From Acidobacteriaceae bacterium (GTDB taxonomy: Bacteria; Acidobacteriota; Terriglobia; Terriglobales; Acidobacteriaceae), in NCBI GenBank assembly GCA_031296355.1, contig JARLFX010000388.1, positions 150,545 to 214,544 of the forward strand: a stretch of 64,000 nt of DNA, given 5' to 3'. Position 1 is the stretch's first letter. Every line of letters begins with the position of its first letter. The position numbers and the translations under genes were made by a program. This document shows, in pieces, positions 8,215 to 16,732 of this stretch. A model generated the notes under the pieces. That model was given only the letters and a program-made list of their open reading frames with translations, searched no databases and had not been told where the DNA came from.

Positions 8215-10383
8215 CTAGCGATCGCCGTGAAGACCACGTGTTGCGCGGCTGGATTGGCGGATCATTTTGGGAGAGATGCCGAGGCGCTGCATCCGGGAGA
8301 GCAAGGTGGAGCGCTTGACGCCAAGCCGCATTGCGGCCCCATTTGGGCCCGACACAATGCCTCGGCTCTCTTTCATGACGAGCAGAATCTGCTCACGTTC
8401 CATCTCTTCTAAATCGGGGCTGGACTGAAACTCGATTTGTACCGGCTTTGCATTTTCTGAATGCTGGATCAACTCCGGCAATTGCACCTTCAGCGCTGGA
8501 CCGGAGCTCACGATCACCGCGCGTTCGATGACATTTTCCAACTCACGGATATTGCCCGGCCATGGCAGACGGCTAAGCATGGTCAGCGTTTCAGAAGGAA
8601 TATATTCGATGTTGCGATTCATCCTGCGGGCGTGCTTCTGTGCAAAATGGCGCGCCAGCAACGGAATATCTTCGGCGCGTTCGCGCAGCGGCGGAATCAC
8701 AATGGGAAATACATTGATTCGATAAAAGAGATCCGCGCGAAATTTTCCTTCCGCGATGCTCTGTTCAAGGTCGACGTTTGTAGCCACAATGATCCGTACA
8801 TCGTTTGGAATCGAAGTGGTTGAGCCGACTCGTTCAAAATGATGTTCTTGTAGAACACGCAGCAGCTTGGGTTGTAGTTCCAAAGGAAAGTCGCCGATTT
8901 CGTCCAGCAGGAGCGTGCCGTTATTGGCAACTTCGAATCGTCCGATCTTCCGGGCCACTGCTCCGGTGAATGCGCCACGTTCATGGCCGAAGAGATCACT
9001 TTCCAAAAGCTCGGCTGGAATGGCCGCGCAGTTGACCTTAATCATGGTGTGGGCACTGCGCTTGCTAAGGTTATGAATGGCGCGCGCAATCAGTTCCTTG
9101 CCGGTTCCGGTCTCTCCCAGAAGCAATACGGTGGAGTCACTTTCGGCAACCATTTCAACTTGCTGAAGCACTTTGCGCAAAGCTTCACTGTTACCGATGA
9201 TCTCTTTGAAGTTACTGTAATCCTTGAGCTCTTCTTCCAAATAGAATTTCTCGCTGGCCAAACGATCCTTTAACTGGGTGATTTCTTCATAGGCCAGGGA
9301 GTTATCGACGGCGATTGCGAGTTGTCCGGAAATTTCTTGAAGAAGCTTTGCTTGCGCCGGTGGAAATTCATCACTCTTGCTCGCAACGTTTAAGACAGAG
9401 ACCGTGCGGCCCCGGTTGATGAGGGGGATCGAACAACTGGAGCGAAGACCGTCCCCGAGCATCAATCGAACGAGTTCTGTTTCGGACTCCATCTCTTTGA
9501 GTTGTTTATATCCGATGATATAAGGAGCGGAAGTCCGATAGGCAATGCTGCCGGGCGAATTGTCAATTGTGTCCTTTCTTCCCGCGTGAATCGAACTTGC
9601 ACCCTGAGGCGTGTGAAACGCCCGATATTCCATCAGATTATTCTTTACGTCATAAAAGACCAGACTCCAGTGCTCATGCCCCGTCAGAGAGCAAAGCTCC
9701 GTGCTGATAACAGTGAGGAGTTCCTGCATGTCGAGCTTCGAGACGACAGCGTTGGTCACGCCAAGCAACATGCGAAGATGGTCGCCTTCTTCCGCGAGGC
9801 TCTTTCTGAATTCACGTTCGCGCTCGTTGGACAGAAACGCGTCAACATATAAGGCAATCTGATCGGCGACTAAGCGGAGAAAACCGGATTCGATTGCATC
9901 ATAGGTGTTCTTATTGCGGCTGATCAGCTCGATGGCTCCAAGTTTTCGCGCTGCCGTGGTCAGAGGAAGAACGCAACAAGATTGAAATACATCACGATTC
10001 CAGAGCTCCCAGAGCCGAGGAAATTCCTCTTTTAACGCTTCTTTGTTGGCGACGTAAATGCTCTGGTTCTTCCAAGCCCATTCGGCGGGTCCATCTTCAA
10101 AGCGCAGCTCCTGAGTGGCGACGTTGAGACCAACTTTATTGCCGGGAAAATAGGCTGTGGTGGTTTGCGTCAGTTCGTCATGAACCACGATGTCCAACTG
10201 GTCAAAAGCAATTACATCGTGCAGGATATTTTCAATGGCGTGCAGCAGTTCCGAAGCCTGACTGTGGGTGGCCACGGCGTTGATGACCTTGAGTAAAAGG
10301 TCAATCGCTTTTGTGCTGTCATACGCGGCCTGAGCCGCTGTTGGCACGCCCTTCATTTGGTTCAGATTCTGCATGCGTTGCAC
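8215..10383 (-). CDS. Sigma-54-dependent activator with two GAF domains (FhlA-like)
   Basis: The 722 residues hold two GAF sensor domains (about 25-185 and 205-365), a short coiled linker, and an AAA+ domain. The AAA+ domain has Walker A GETGTGKE at 423-430, the sigma-54 loop GAFTGA at 470-475 and Walker B LLLDEIGD at 491-498. A C-terminal Fis-type helix-turn-helix (about 670-705) follows. This is the layout of FhlA, the E. coli formate-hydrogenlyase activator. It is convergent with the hydrogenase operon, four bases apart, so control of that operon is plausible. No -24/-12 promoter could be checked because the operon start is outside the window. The first GAF contains a Cys-Cys pair (SCCVLP) near residue 136 that might sense redox or metal; this is speculative. 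Confidence 0.9.
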   Translation of the reverse strand: MQRMQNLNQMKGVPTAAQAAYDSTKAIDLLLKVINAVATHSQASELLHAIENILHDVIAFDQLDIVVHDELTQTTTAYFPGNKVGLNVATQELRFEDGPAEWAWKNQSIYVANKEALKEEFPRLWELWNRDVFQSCCVLPLTTAARKLGAIELISRNKNTYDAIESGFLRLVADQIALYVDAFLSNEREREFRKSLAEEGDHLRMLLGVTNAVVSKLDMQELLTVISTELCSLTGHEHWSLVFYDVKNNLMEYRAFHTPQGASSIHAGRKDTIDNSPGSIAYRTSAPYIIGYKQLKEMESETELVRLMLGDGLRSSCSIPLINRGRTVSVLNVASKSDEFPPAQAKLLQEISGQLAIAVDNSLAYEEITQLKDRLASEKFYLEEELKDYSNFKEIIGNSEALRKVLQQVEMVAESDSTVLLLGETGTGKELIARAIHNLSKRSAHTMIKVNCAAIPAELLESDLFGHERGAFTGAVARKIGRFEVANNGTLLLDEIGDFPLELQPKLLRVLQEHHFERVGSTTSIPNDVRIIVATNVDLEQSIAEGKFRADLFYRINVFPIVIPPLRERAEDIPLLARHFAQKHARRMNRNIEYIPSETLTMLSRLPWPGNIRELENVIERAVIVSSGPALKVQLPELIQHSENAKPVQIEFQSSPDLEEMEREQILLVMKESRGIVSGPNGAAMRLGVKRSTLLSRMQRLGISPKMIRQSSRATRGLHGDR

Positions 10384-10387
10384 GGCC

Positions 10388-10417
10388 CCACATTCATTTA
10401 CATTTTAAACAATGTGG
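10388..10417. repeat. Inverted repeat upstream of the FhlA-like regulator gene
   Basis: CCACATT (10388-10394) and AATGTGG (10411-10417) form a 7-base inverted repeat with an AT-rich 16-base spacer, immediately upstream of the regulator start at 10383. Position suggests an operator or autoregulatory site; this is inference only. A second small palindrome, GAATTCC/GGAATTC, lies at 10564-10582. Confidence 0.3.
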
Positions 10418-10618
10418 CGTCATCATCTCATGGCTTGCAGGTCGTGCTCTGCGGCGCGAATGCGGTTGCTACTGGGAGGTTGCAGTTCAGTGCCAGGCCG
10501 AAAGGTCTCTTAATCCATACGGCTCGTGCGGCGCGTGTGTGCACACGCGCAAATGCGACGGTTGAATTCCTGGGAGGAATTCGCCGGGTGGTATGAAGGT
10601 GATTTTAGGAGTTTTGAA

Positions 10619-10695
10619 TGGTGCGCCCGGAGAGATTCGAACTCCCGGCCTTCTGGTTCGTAGCCAGACGCTCTATCCAGCTGAGCTACAGGCGC
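10619..10695 (-). tRNA. tRNA-Arg (anticodon ACG), CCA encoded
   Basis: Read on the minus strand, the 77 bases fold as a tRNA. The acceptor stem GCGCCTG pairs with CGGGCGC. The D arm contains AGCTCAGCTGG, the anticodon arm is TCTGG-CTACGAA-CCAGA, and the T arm has GTTCGAAT. Anticodon ACG decodes CGU/CGC with inosine at the wobble position. Discriminator A and CCA are encoded (10619-10622). It separates the lower-GC hydrogenase block from high-GC genes to the right. Confidence 0.97.
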
Positions 10696-10761
10696 ATTCG
10701 GTGTAATGACCGACCTAAGACAGATTAACAGGGAATCGGCGTGCGTGCAAATGCCTGCAAG

Positions 10762-11025
10762 CTACGCTGCTGGAGCGGCTTCCGGCGCGGGCTGTGGAGG
10801 AATCAGAGACACCTCGTCGACGATATCAAGACCGGCCTGGCGGACCAGGCGGGCAACAGTTGCACCGTTCAGACGCGTGGCATCGTACTCCACGCGCAGC
10901 GTTTGGGTCTCGCGGTCGAAGTCGAGGCGGCGAATGCCGTAAACCTCGCGGGCGTTGGCAAGGGCGAAGGCGACGGCCTCGGTAGGCTGGCCGTCGTAAC
11001 GGAAGAGGATGTCAACCGTGGTCAT
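10762..11025 (-). CDS. Small hypothetical protein, possible HMA-like fold
   Basis: This 87-residue soluble protein starts at ATG 11025. The pattern of short strands and helices (VDILFRYDG, AVAFALANAREVYGI, LRVEYDATRLNG, TVARLVRQAGLDI) resembles a heavy-metal-associated ferredoxin-like fold, but there is no CXXC metal motif, so metal binding is not supported. The tail is Pro/Ala-rich. It lies 45 bases downstream of the TlpA-like gene on the same strand and may be co-transcribed. Function unknown. Confidence 0.6.
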   Translation of the reverse strand: MTTVDILFRYDGQPTEAVAFALANAREVYGIRRLDFDRETQTLRVEYDATRLNGATVARLVRQAGLDIVDEVSLIPPQPAPEAAPAA

Positions 11026-11070
11026 AGGGAGATGATAGCAAGAGAGCGGCGCCGGTGTGGGCGCGGCGTG

Positions 11071-11565
11071 TTAGAGGTTCTTGATGTAGTTCCGAATCTC
11101 GGGATCGTTCCAGTCCGTGCCGCCCACGAACTTGCGGCGGATGATGCCCTTGCGATCGATCACGTAGGTTTCCGGCCACATGTCGGTGTGGAAGAGATTT
11201 GCGGCAGTCTGGCTGGGATCGCGGACGGTGATGAGATCGACGTGTCGGCTGCGAATGAAGCTGGCGTAGGCGGCAGGGTCGTCGTCGATGCTGATGGCAA
11301 TGACAGCGATGTCGGGATTGCTGCGATGGAAATTGAGCAGCGAGGGCATTTCAGCCACGCAGGGCGGGCACCAGGTGGCCCAGAAGTTGAGCAGCACCAC
11401 CTTGCCGCGATAGTTGGAGAGCTTGACCGAGGTATAGCCGTCGGAGACGGTGAAATCGGGCGCGGTCTTGCCGGTTTGCGCGGGGTGCGCGCCGCGGTCG
11501 CAGCCCGGGACGATGGTGAGCGTGGTCAGAAGCGGAAGCAGGAGAAGAAGGCGAAGGTAGCGCAC
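11071..11565 (-). CDS. TlpA/ResA-like thiol-disulfide lipoprotein
   Basis: I place the start at GTG 11565, giving 164 residues. A leucine-rich signal peptide ends at a lipobox-like VPGC, so the protein should be a lipoprotein outside the cytoplasm. The thioredoxin fold carries WATWCPPC, the redox motif of TlpA/ResA proteins that reduce disulfides, often for cytochrome c maturation. Downstream segments AISIDDDP and PETYVIDRKG fit the family, with the cis-Pro in WPETY. A longer upstream frame would overlap the divergent glycosyltransferase. There is no good ribosome-binding site; TATTAT lies six bases before the GTG, so a leaderless start is possible. Confidence 0.85.
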   Translation of the reverse strand: MRYLRLLLLLPLLTTLTIVPGCDRGAHPAQTGKTAPDFTVSDGYTSVKLSNYRGKVVLLNFWATWCPPCVAEMPSLLNFHRSNPDIAVIAISIDDDPAAYASFIRSRHVDLITVRDPSQTAANLFHTDMWPETYVIDRKGIIRRKFVGGTDWNDPEIRNYIKNL

Positions 11566-11611
11566 CTTTTTATAATACGGAGCGGAGCGGTTGGAGCGAA
11601 AGGGCGGCACG

Positions 11612-12793
11612 GTGACGGAGCAGAAACAGGACGAAGAGACGGGCGCGGCGGCGGGAGGCTTTACGCCGGTGCTGGGGCTGGTTGACGAACCGGACGCGAA
11701 ACCGGAGCAGCTTTCACTGGCCGGAACGCTGTTCGACCAGCCGGAGCCTACGGAGCTGATCGAGCTGACGGTGATTGTGCCGGCGCGCAACGAGGAGGAC
11801 TGCCTGGGAGCGTGTTTGCAGTCGCTGGTGGCGCAGTCGGACGATGTTTTTGCGCTCGGGCGCGACTGGGATCTGGTGGTTGTCGACGATCACTCGACAG
11901 ACCGAACCGCCGAGATCGCGCGGGGATTCTCAGGCGTGACGGTGCTGGAGGCCGCGAAGCTCGAAAAGGGCTGGACGGGCAAGGCGAATGCCACCTGGAC
12001 GGCGGCGCGCAAGGCGCGCGGACGTTGGCTGCTCTTCACCGACGCGGACACGGTGCACGAGCCGGGCAGCCTGCGGCGGGCGATTCACGAGGCGGAGAAG
12101 CACAAGGCGGGGATGCTGAGCTACTCGCCGAAGCAGGCCGTGAGCGGGCTGCTGCAGCGCTCGCTGATGCCGCTGGTGTTCTCGGAGCTGGCGGTGGCCT
12201 ATCCTCCGGCCAAGGTGAGCGATCCGAACCAGCGCGTGGCCGCGGCGAACGGGCAGTTTCTGCTGGTGGAGCGCGAGGCGTACCGGCGGATCGGCGGGCA
12301 CCCGGGCGTGCGCGACAACGTGCTGGAAGATGTGGCGCTGGCCTTCACGGCCAAGCGGCGGCGCGTGGGGCTGCGCTTTCGTTACGCGGAGGACGCAGTC
12401 TCGACCCGCATGTATCGCTCAACCGGAGCAATGATCGAGGGCTGGACGAAGAATCTCGCGCTGCTGTTTAACAACGTTCTGTCACTGGCGCTATGGCGCG
12501 CGCTCGACATTTTTCTTCTCTTCGGACTGCCGATTTTGGCGTACGAGATGTGGAGCGGCAAGTTCGGTCTGCGCTCGCTGGAGTGGCTGAGCGCGGGCTG
12601 GGTGCTGCTGATCTTGTGGGCGCGGAATCTGCTGCGGTTTTACAGGCGAGTAGCCAAGTCGAACTTCGGTTTTGTGAACTGTGCGCTGGCGCCGCTGGGT
12701 CTGCCGCTGTTCGTGGCGCTGCTCTATCGGAGCTGGTTCCAGCACAGAATGCTGAAGCAGGTACGCTGGAAGGGCCGGACGTACGGCGAATGA
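11612..12793 (+). CDS. Membrane glycosyltransferase family 2 (HpnB/CrtQ-like)
   Basis: The GT2 domain shows VIVPARNEE, VVVDDHSTD, GWTGKANA and the metal-binding FTDADT, followed by VLEDVALA. Together these resemble hopene-associated HpnB and carotenoid glycosyltransferases CrtQ. Two or three hydrophobic segments near the C-terminus (IFLLFGLPILAYEM, WVLLILWARNLL, LPLFVALLYR) anchor it in the membrane. GTG 11612, preceded by AAAGGG, is my preferred start (393 residues); TTG 11591 is an alternative. No other hopanoid or carotenoid gene is adjacent, so the acceptor is unknown. Confidence 0.8.
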   Translation: MTEQKQDEETGAAAGGFTPVLGLVDEPDAKPEQLSLAGTLFDQPEPTELIELTVIVPARNEEDCLGACLQSLVAQSDDVFALGRDWDLVVVDDHSTDRTAEIARGFSGVTVLEAAKLEKGWTGKANATWTAARKARGRWLLFTDADTVHEPGSLRRAIHEAEKHKAGMLSYSPKQAVSGLLQRSLMPLVFSELAVAYPPAKVSDPNQRVAAANGQFLLVEREAYRRIGGHPGVRDNVLEDVALAFTAKRRRVGLRFRYAEDAVSTRMYRSTGAMIEGWTKNLALLFNNVLSLALWRALDIFLLFGLPILAYEMWSGKFGLRSLEWLSAGWVLLILWARNLLRFYRRVAKSNFGFVNCALAPLGLPLFVALLYRSWFQHRMLKQVRWKGRTYGE

Positions 12794-12855
12794 AGTTGCT
12801 AAGAATGAAGCGCAAGCGAGCAGTGGCGCATCTTTTCACTGGAGAGAGCTTCCCC

Positions 12856-13275
12856 ATGATTGAGTTGACCCGGCGGGCGACGTTTTCCGCGGCGCACTAC
12901 TACTGGAACGACGGCTGGAGCCAGGAGAAGAACGAGCAGGTCTTTGGCCGGTGCGCGAACCGCAACGGGCACGGGCACAACTACACGCTTGAGGTCACGG
13001 TGGCCGGCGAGCCGGATGCCGTCACGGGCTTCGTGGTCGATCTGAAGTGGCTGAAGGACGTGATCGAGCGCGAGGTGCTGGAGGCGTGGGATCACCGCCA
13101 TCTGAATGTCGAGGCACCGGAGTTCGCCAAGGCCGTGCCGACCACCGAGAACCTGGCCATCGCGGCGTGGAAGCGGCTGGATCCCGCAGTAACGGCGGCG
13201 CACGGCGCGCGGCTGAGCCGGGTGCGCATCTACGAAACGCCGGAGATATTCGCCGAATATAGGGGTGAAGCGTGA
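12856..13275 (+). CDS. 6-pyruvoyltetrahydropterin synthase family protein, copy 1
   Basis: 139 residues from ATG 12856, with GGAGAG 9-14 bases upstream. Zinc ligands are the His in TFSAAHYYW and two in NGHGHNYTLEV. The catalytic Cys lies in FGRCANRNGHGH, the CX5HGH spacing of BH4-type PTPS; bacterial QueD usually has CX3HGH. DHRHLN and PTTENLA complete the active-site pattern. The substrate is expected to be dihydroneopterin triphosphate made by the FolE homologue 450 bases downstream. Its stop overlaps the start of copy 2. A queuosine role (QueD) cannot be excluded. Confidence 0.85.
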   Translation: MIELTRRATFSAAHYYWNDGWSQEKNEQVFGRCANRNGHGHNYTLEVTVAGEPDAVTGFVVDLKWLKDVIEREVLEAWDHRHLNVEAPEFAKAVPTTENLAIAAWKRLDPAVTAAHGARLSRVRIYETPEIFAEYRGEA

Positions 13276-13679
13276 AGGCCTACTTCGGGCGGCGATACAT
13301 GCTGAGCGCGAGCCACCGGCTGCACGCCGAGACGCTGACGGACGAGGAGAACCGGGCAGTGTACGGCAAGTGCAACAATCCCCACGGCCATGGGCACAAC
13401 TACGTAATCGAAGTGCTGGTCGGCGGTCCGGTCGATGCGGCCACGGGGATGGTCATCGATCTGGTCGAGTTGGATGAAGCGGTGCGAACAAACGTGCTGA
13501 AACGGTTCGACCACATGAACCTGAACCATGACCCGCTGTTTGCGCAAGACGTGCCGACGACGGAGAATCTTTGCAGAGGCATTTTCGATCTTTTGAAAGC
13601 GGCTCTGCCGGCCGGCGCGCTCGAACATGTCCGGGTGGAAGAGACGGAGAACAACTTTTTCCAGTGCACGGCGGCGTAG
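13272..13679 (+). CDS. 6-pyruvoyltetrahydropterin synthase family protein, copy 2
   Basis: 135 residues starting at GTG 13272, which overlaps the stop of copy 1 (GTGA). It repeats the family pattern: His in LSASHRLHA, Cys in GKCNNPHGHGHNY, DHMNLNHD and PTTENLC. The CNNPxGHGHNY string is close to that of animal PTPS. The two copies differ enough to suggest separate roles or a mixed oligomer. folE lies 47 bases downstream, so all three genes probably form a pterin operon. Confidence 0.86.
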   Translation: MKAYFGRRYMLSASHRLHAETLTDEENRAVYGKCNNPHGHGHNYVIEVLVGGPVDAATGMVIDLVELDEAVRTNVLKRFDHMNLNHDPLFAQDVPTTENLCRGIFDLLKAALPAGALEHVRVEETENNFFQCTAA

Positions 13680-13726
13680 AGTGCGAATGAGTGTAGCCCT
13701 GTTCCCCGGGGCGGAGGTGGAGTAAG

Positions 13727-14359
13727 ATGGCGCAACCAATTGCAGTAACGAAGCCGGTGCGGCGCGCGGTCGAGACCGCCAACGCGCTCGGCGAATGCAC
13801 CACGCAGGATCTCTATCGTGAACTGCTGGGCCGCATCGGCGAAGACCCGCAGCGCGACGGGCTGCTGGCGACCCCGGGCCGCGTGGAAAAGTCCATGGCC
13901 TTTCTGACCAAGGGCTACGACCAGAACCCGACCCAGATTCTGCGCGGCGCACTGTTCGATGTCGATTACGACGAGATGGTGATCGTCAAGGACATCGAAA
14001 TGTTCTCGCTGTGCGAGCACCACATGCTGCCGTTCTTCGGGCGCGTGCATGTCGCCTACATTCCGAACGGCAAGGTGATCGGGTTGAGCAAGATTCCGCG
14101 TCTCATTGAAGTGTTTGCGCGGCGGCTGCAGGTGCAGGAGCGGATGACGCGGCAGATCGCCGACGCCATCCAGGAGGCCATCGAGCCGCAGGGCGTAGGC
14201 GTGGTGATCGAAGCCCGCCACCTGTGCATGATGATGCGCGGCATCGAGAAGCAGAACTCCTCCACCGTGACCAGCGCCATGGTGGGCTGCTTCCGGCAGA
14301 AGGAGACGCGCGCGGAATTCCTGTCGCTGGTGCGGCAGCCGGGCACGGGGACGATCTGA
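13727..14359 (+). CDS. folE: GTP cyclohydrolase I
   Basis: 210 residues, usual for FolE. It converts GTP to 7,8-dihydroneopterin triphosphate, the entry step for folate or biopterin. Zinc ligands are in [12 protein letters not shown] and in [17 protein letters not shown] and GLSKIPRL are family motifs. ATG 13727 follows a GGAGGTGGAG stretch. Position directly after two PTPS genes points to tetrahydrobiopterin-type pterin synthesis in addition to or instead of folate. Confidence 0.95.
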   Translation: MAQPIAVTKPVRRAVETANALGECTTQDLYRELLGRIGEDPQRDGLLATPGRVEKSMAFLTKGYDQNPTQILRGALFDVDYDEMVIVKDIEMFSLCEHHMLPFFGRVHVAYIPNGKVIGLSKIPRLIEVFARRLQVQERMTRQIADAIQEAIEPQGVGVVIEARHLCMMMRGIEKQNSSTVTSAMVGCFRQKETRAEFLSLVRQPGTGTI

Positions 14360-14392
14360 CGCAACACAGGTCCGTTCCTCTAAAGTAGTTGA

Positions 14393-15271
14393 GTGAACGG
14401 ACTGTTTGTAATCGATAAGCCGGGCGGCATGACAAGCCACGATGTCGTTGCCCGGCTACGCACGTTGACGGGCGAACGCTCGATTGGACACCTGGGCACG
14501 CTGGACCCGATGGCAACCGGCGTGCTCCCTCTTCTGTTGGGGAAGTACACGCGGCTGGCGCAATACTTCTCTTCCGCTGAAAAAAGCTATACGGGTACGA
14601 TCCATTTCGGATTCGCAACCGACACCTACGACGCCGTGGGCACGCCAGCCGGTCCCGCGGTCGAACCCGCTCTAACGCTGGAACAGGTACGCGCCGCGGC
14701 CGCGCGCTTCCAGGGCGAGATGGAGCAGATGCCGCCGGCGTTTTCCGCAAAGAAGATCGGCGGCACTCCGGCCTACAAGCTGGCGCGCGCGGGCAAGCCG
14801 GTGGAACTGAAGACCGCCATCATCCGTATCCATCATTTCGAGATTGTGTCGCTCACCGGCGCAGAGGCCGCATTTGCGATGACGGTGAGCGCGGGCGGTT
14901 ATGTGCGCTCAGTGGCACATGAGCTGGGCCAAGACCTGGGCTGCGGCGCGCACCTGAGCAGCCTGCGCCGCACGCAGGCCGGTGTCTTTACCTTGCAGGA
15001 GGCGCGCACTCTGCAAGACGTGGAGGCTGTGCAAGGCAATGCGGAGGCGCTTGAGGAACTGGGCGTTCATCCGCGCACGCTGCTGCCCGAGATGCCCGCG
15101 GTCACTGGCGACGAGCATGCCTTGGGACGGTTACGCAATGGGGCGCAGGCAAACCTGCCGGAGTTTTCAGAGGCCGCACTGGTGAAGGTCTTCGCCGGGC
15201 AGCGGGAGCTGGTGGGAGTCGCGAAGCGCGTAGCCGGAACGCTGTTTCAGCCGGTTGTGGTGATGGGGTAG
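14393..15271 (+). CDS. truB: tRNA pseudouridine-55 synthase TruB
   Basis: 292 residues from GTG 14393. It converts U55 of the tRNA T-loop to pseudouridine. N-terminal GLFVIDKPGGMTSHDVV and the catalytic-Asp motif GTLDPMATGVLP are diagnostic; KSYTG, KKIGGTPAYKLAR and GGYVRSVAHELG follow in order. The C-terminal region has the usual extra domain. The ribosome-binding site is weak. It stands alone after folE with a 33-base gap. Confidence 0.95.
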   Translation: MNGLFVIDKPGGMTSHDVVARLRTLTGERSIGHLGTLDPMATGVLPLLLGKYTRLAQYFSSAEKSYTGTIHFGFATDTYDAVGTPAGPAVEPALTLEQVRAAAARFQGEMEQMPPAFSAKKIGGTPAYKLARAGKPVELKTAIIRIHHFEIVSLTGAEAAFAMTVSAGGYVRSVAHELGQDLGCGAHLSSLRRTQAGVFTLQEARTLQDVEAVQGNAEALEELGVHPRTLLPEMPAVTGDEHALGRLRNGAQANLPEFSEAALVKVFAGQRELVGVAKRVAGTLFQPVVVMG

Positions 15272-15351
15272 AGACACAGAGCTTCCAGCTACTCGCTTCA
15301 AGCCGCTAGCTCGATGTGCAGAGCAAAACGGCTTGGGCCAGATTCAGACCT

Positions 15352-15987
15352 TTAGCGGGCACCGGAGTTTTTGTCGAGCAGCGGTTTGAGGATGGGAATC
15401 AACGTGTTGGCGATGATCTCGGAACCCTTGGCTGTAGGGTGAATGCCGTCGGGCTGGATGACGCCGGGCACGTTGACCAGATCTTTGTAGATCATCGGCA
15501 CCAGCGCGGTGTGATGCTCGGCGGCCAACTCGACGTAGATCTTCTCGAAGGTGTGGATGTAATCGGAGCCGTAGTTCGGCGGCAGGGTGATGCCGGCGAC
15601 GAGGATCTTGATGTGAGCGTGTTGCAGCGCAGCAATCACGGAGTCAAGGTTGCCGCGCATCTGGTCGAGCGGTTGGCCACGCAGGCCGTCGTTGCCGCCG
15701 AATTCGACGATGACCACGGCGGGATGAAGCTTGAGGATGGAGGGCAGGGCCACGACGGCGTCTTTTGTTGTGGCTCCGCTCGTCCCACGATTGACGACCT
15801 GGTAGGGATAGCCGAGCCGGTCGAGGTCGCGCTGCAAAGCGGCGGGATATGCTTGGCTCGACTCCAGGCCGAAGCCTGCGGTGATGCTGTCGCCGAAGCA
15901 GACGAGCAGGGGACGGCCGGCCGCGAACAGCGGCGAACCGAGGACGAAGAAGAGGAAGAAAGCAAGAAAGCGGCGGCGGGTCTGCAC
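15352..15987 (-). CDS. SGNH/GDSL hydrolase, TesA-like arylesterase
   Basis: 211 residues with an N-terminal signal peptide (MQTRRRFLAFFLFFV...), so probably periplasmic. The SGNH blocks are visible: FGDSITAG (nucleophile Ser), the conserved Gly region RGTSGATT, GGNDGLRG (oxyanion Asn), and PDGIHPTAKG (Asp and His). This matches TesA, a multifunctional thioesterase/arylesterase/lysophospholipase. It is divergent from an ABC ATPase-permease pair, the same arrangement as tesA versus ybbA-ybbP in E. coli. Confidence 0.9.
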   Translation of the reverse strand: MQTRRRFLAFFLFFVLGSPLFAAGRPLLVCFGDSITAGFGLESSQAYPAALQRDLDRLGYPYQVVNRGTSGATTKDAVVALPSILKLHPAVVIVEFGGNDGLRGQPLDQMRGNLDSVIAALQHAHIKILVAGITLPPNYGSDYIHTFEKIYVELAAEHHTALVPMIYKDLVNVPGVIQPDGIHPTAKGSEIIANTLIPILKPLLDKNSGAR

Positions 15988-16042
15988 GAGATTAGTCTAG
16001 TCGAGTGGTTGGCAGAGCAGGGAACAGCGAGGGAGGCAAAGG

Positions 16043-16732
16043 TTGATTGAAGTCCGCGATGTGCGCAAGTGGATTCAAAATGGCACTCGACGCGTGGAGA
16101 TTCTGAAAGGCATCTCATTGGCGATTCCCGCTGGGCAGTTCGTGGCGATCGTAGGCGCCAGCGGCAGCGGCAAGAGCACGCTGCTCGGGCTGCTCGCTGG
16201 TTTGGATACGCCCAGCGCAGGCGAGATCTGGCTCGACGGCACGCCCATCCACAATCTGCCCGAGTCCCAACTCGCCTCCGTGCGCGGCGAGAAGATCGGC
16301 TTCGTCTTTCAGTCCTATCAACTCATCTCCACGCTTACGGCGCTCGAAAACGTGTTGCTGCCCTTCGAGCTGAACGTGGAGGGGCGCGGCGTGGAGCGCG
16401 CGCGCGGCCTGCTCGGGCAAGTGGGTCTCAGCGACCGCGTCGAGCATTATCCCATCCAGCTTTCCGGCGGCGAACAGCAGCGCGTGGCGCTGGCGCGGGC
16501 CTTCGTCGTCGATCCGCCGATCGTGATGGCCGATGAGCCGACGGGCAATCTCGATTCCACCAACGGCAAGATCGTGCTCGATCTGCTATTGAAGCGCAAT
16601 CGCGAGCAGCGCACCACGCTGGTGCTGGTGACACACGACGCGGAGGTGGCCAGCCGCGCCGACCGCAGGATCGTGCTGAAGGACGGCATGATCGTCGAAG
16701 ACACGATGCAGAGCGGGCCGAGTCATGGCTAA
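16043..16732 (+). CDS. ybbA: ABC transporter ATPase, YbbA/LolD-like
   Basis: 229 residues from TTG 16043, with GGGAGG at 16031-16036. Walker A is GASGSGKST, the Q-loop lies in FVFQSYQLI, the signature is LSGGEQQRVA, and Walker B is IVMADEPTGNLD followed by H-loop VTHD. This is the MacB/LolD/YbbA subclass that pairs with FtsX-like permeases. Its end overlaps the permease start by eight bases. Substrate is unknown; neighbours suggest lipid or ester handling in the envelope. Confidence 0.9.
   Translation: MIEVRDVRKWIQNGTRRVEILKGISLAIPAGQFVAIVGASGSGKSTLLGLLAGLDTPSAGEIWLDGTPIHNLPESQLASVRGEKIGFVFQSYQLISTLTALENVLLPFELNVEGRGVERARGLLGQVGLSDRVEHYPIQLSGGEQQRVALARAFVVDPPIVMADEPTGNLDSTNGKIVLDLLLKRNREQRTTLVLVTHDAEVASRADRRIVLKDGMIVEDTMQSGPSHG

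Noticed and set aside
10741..11685. 314-codon plus-strand frame over the HMA-like and TlpA-like genes
   Set aside because: The opposite strand carries a lipoprotein signal and WCPPC thioredoxin motif; the plus frame is a low-complexity shadow.
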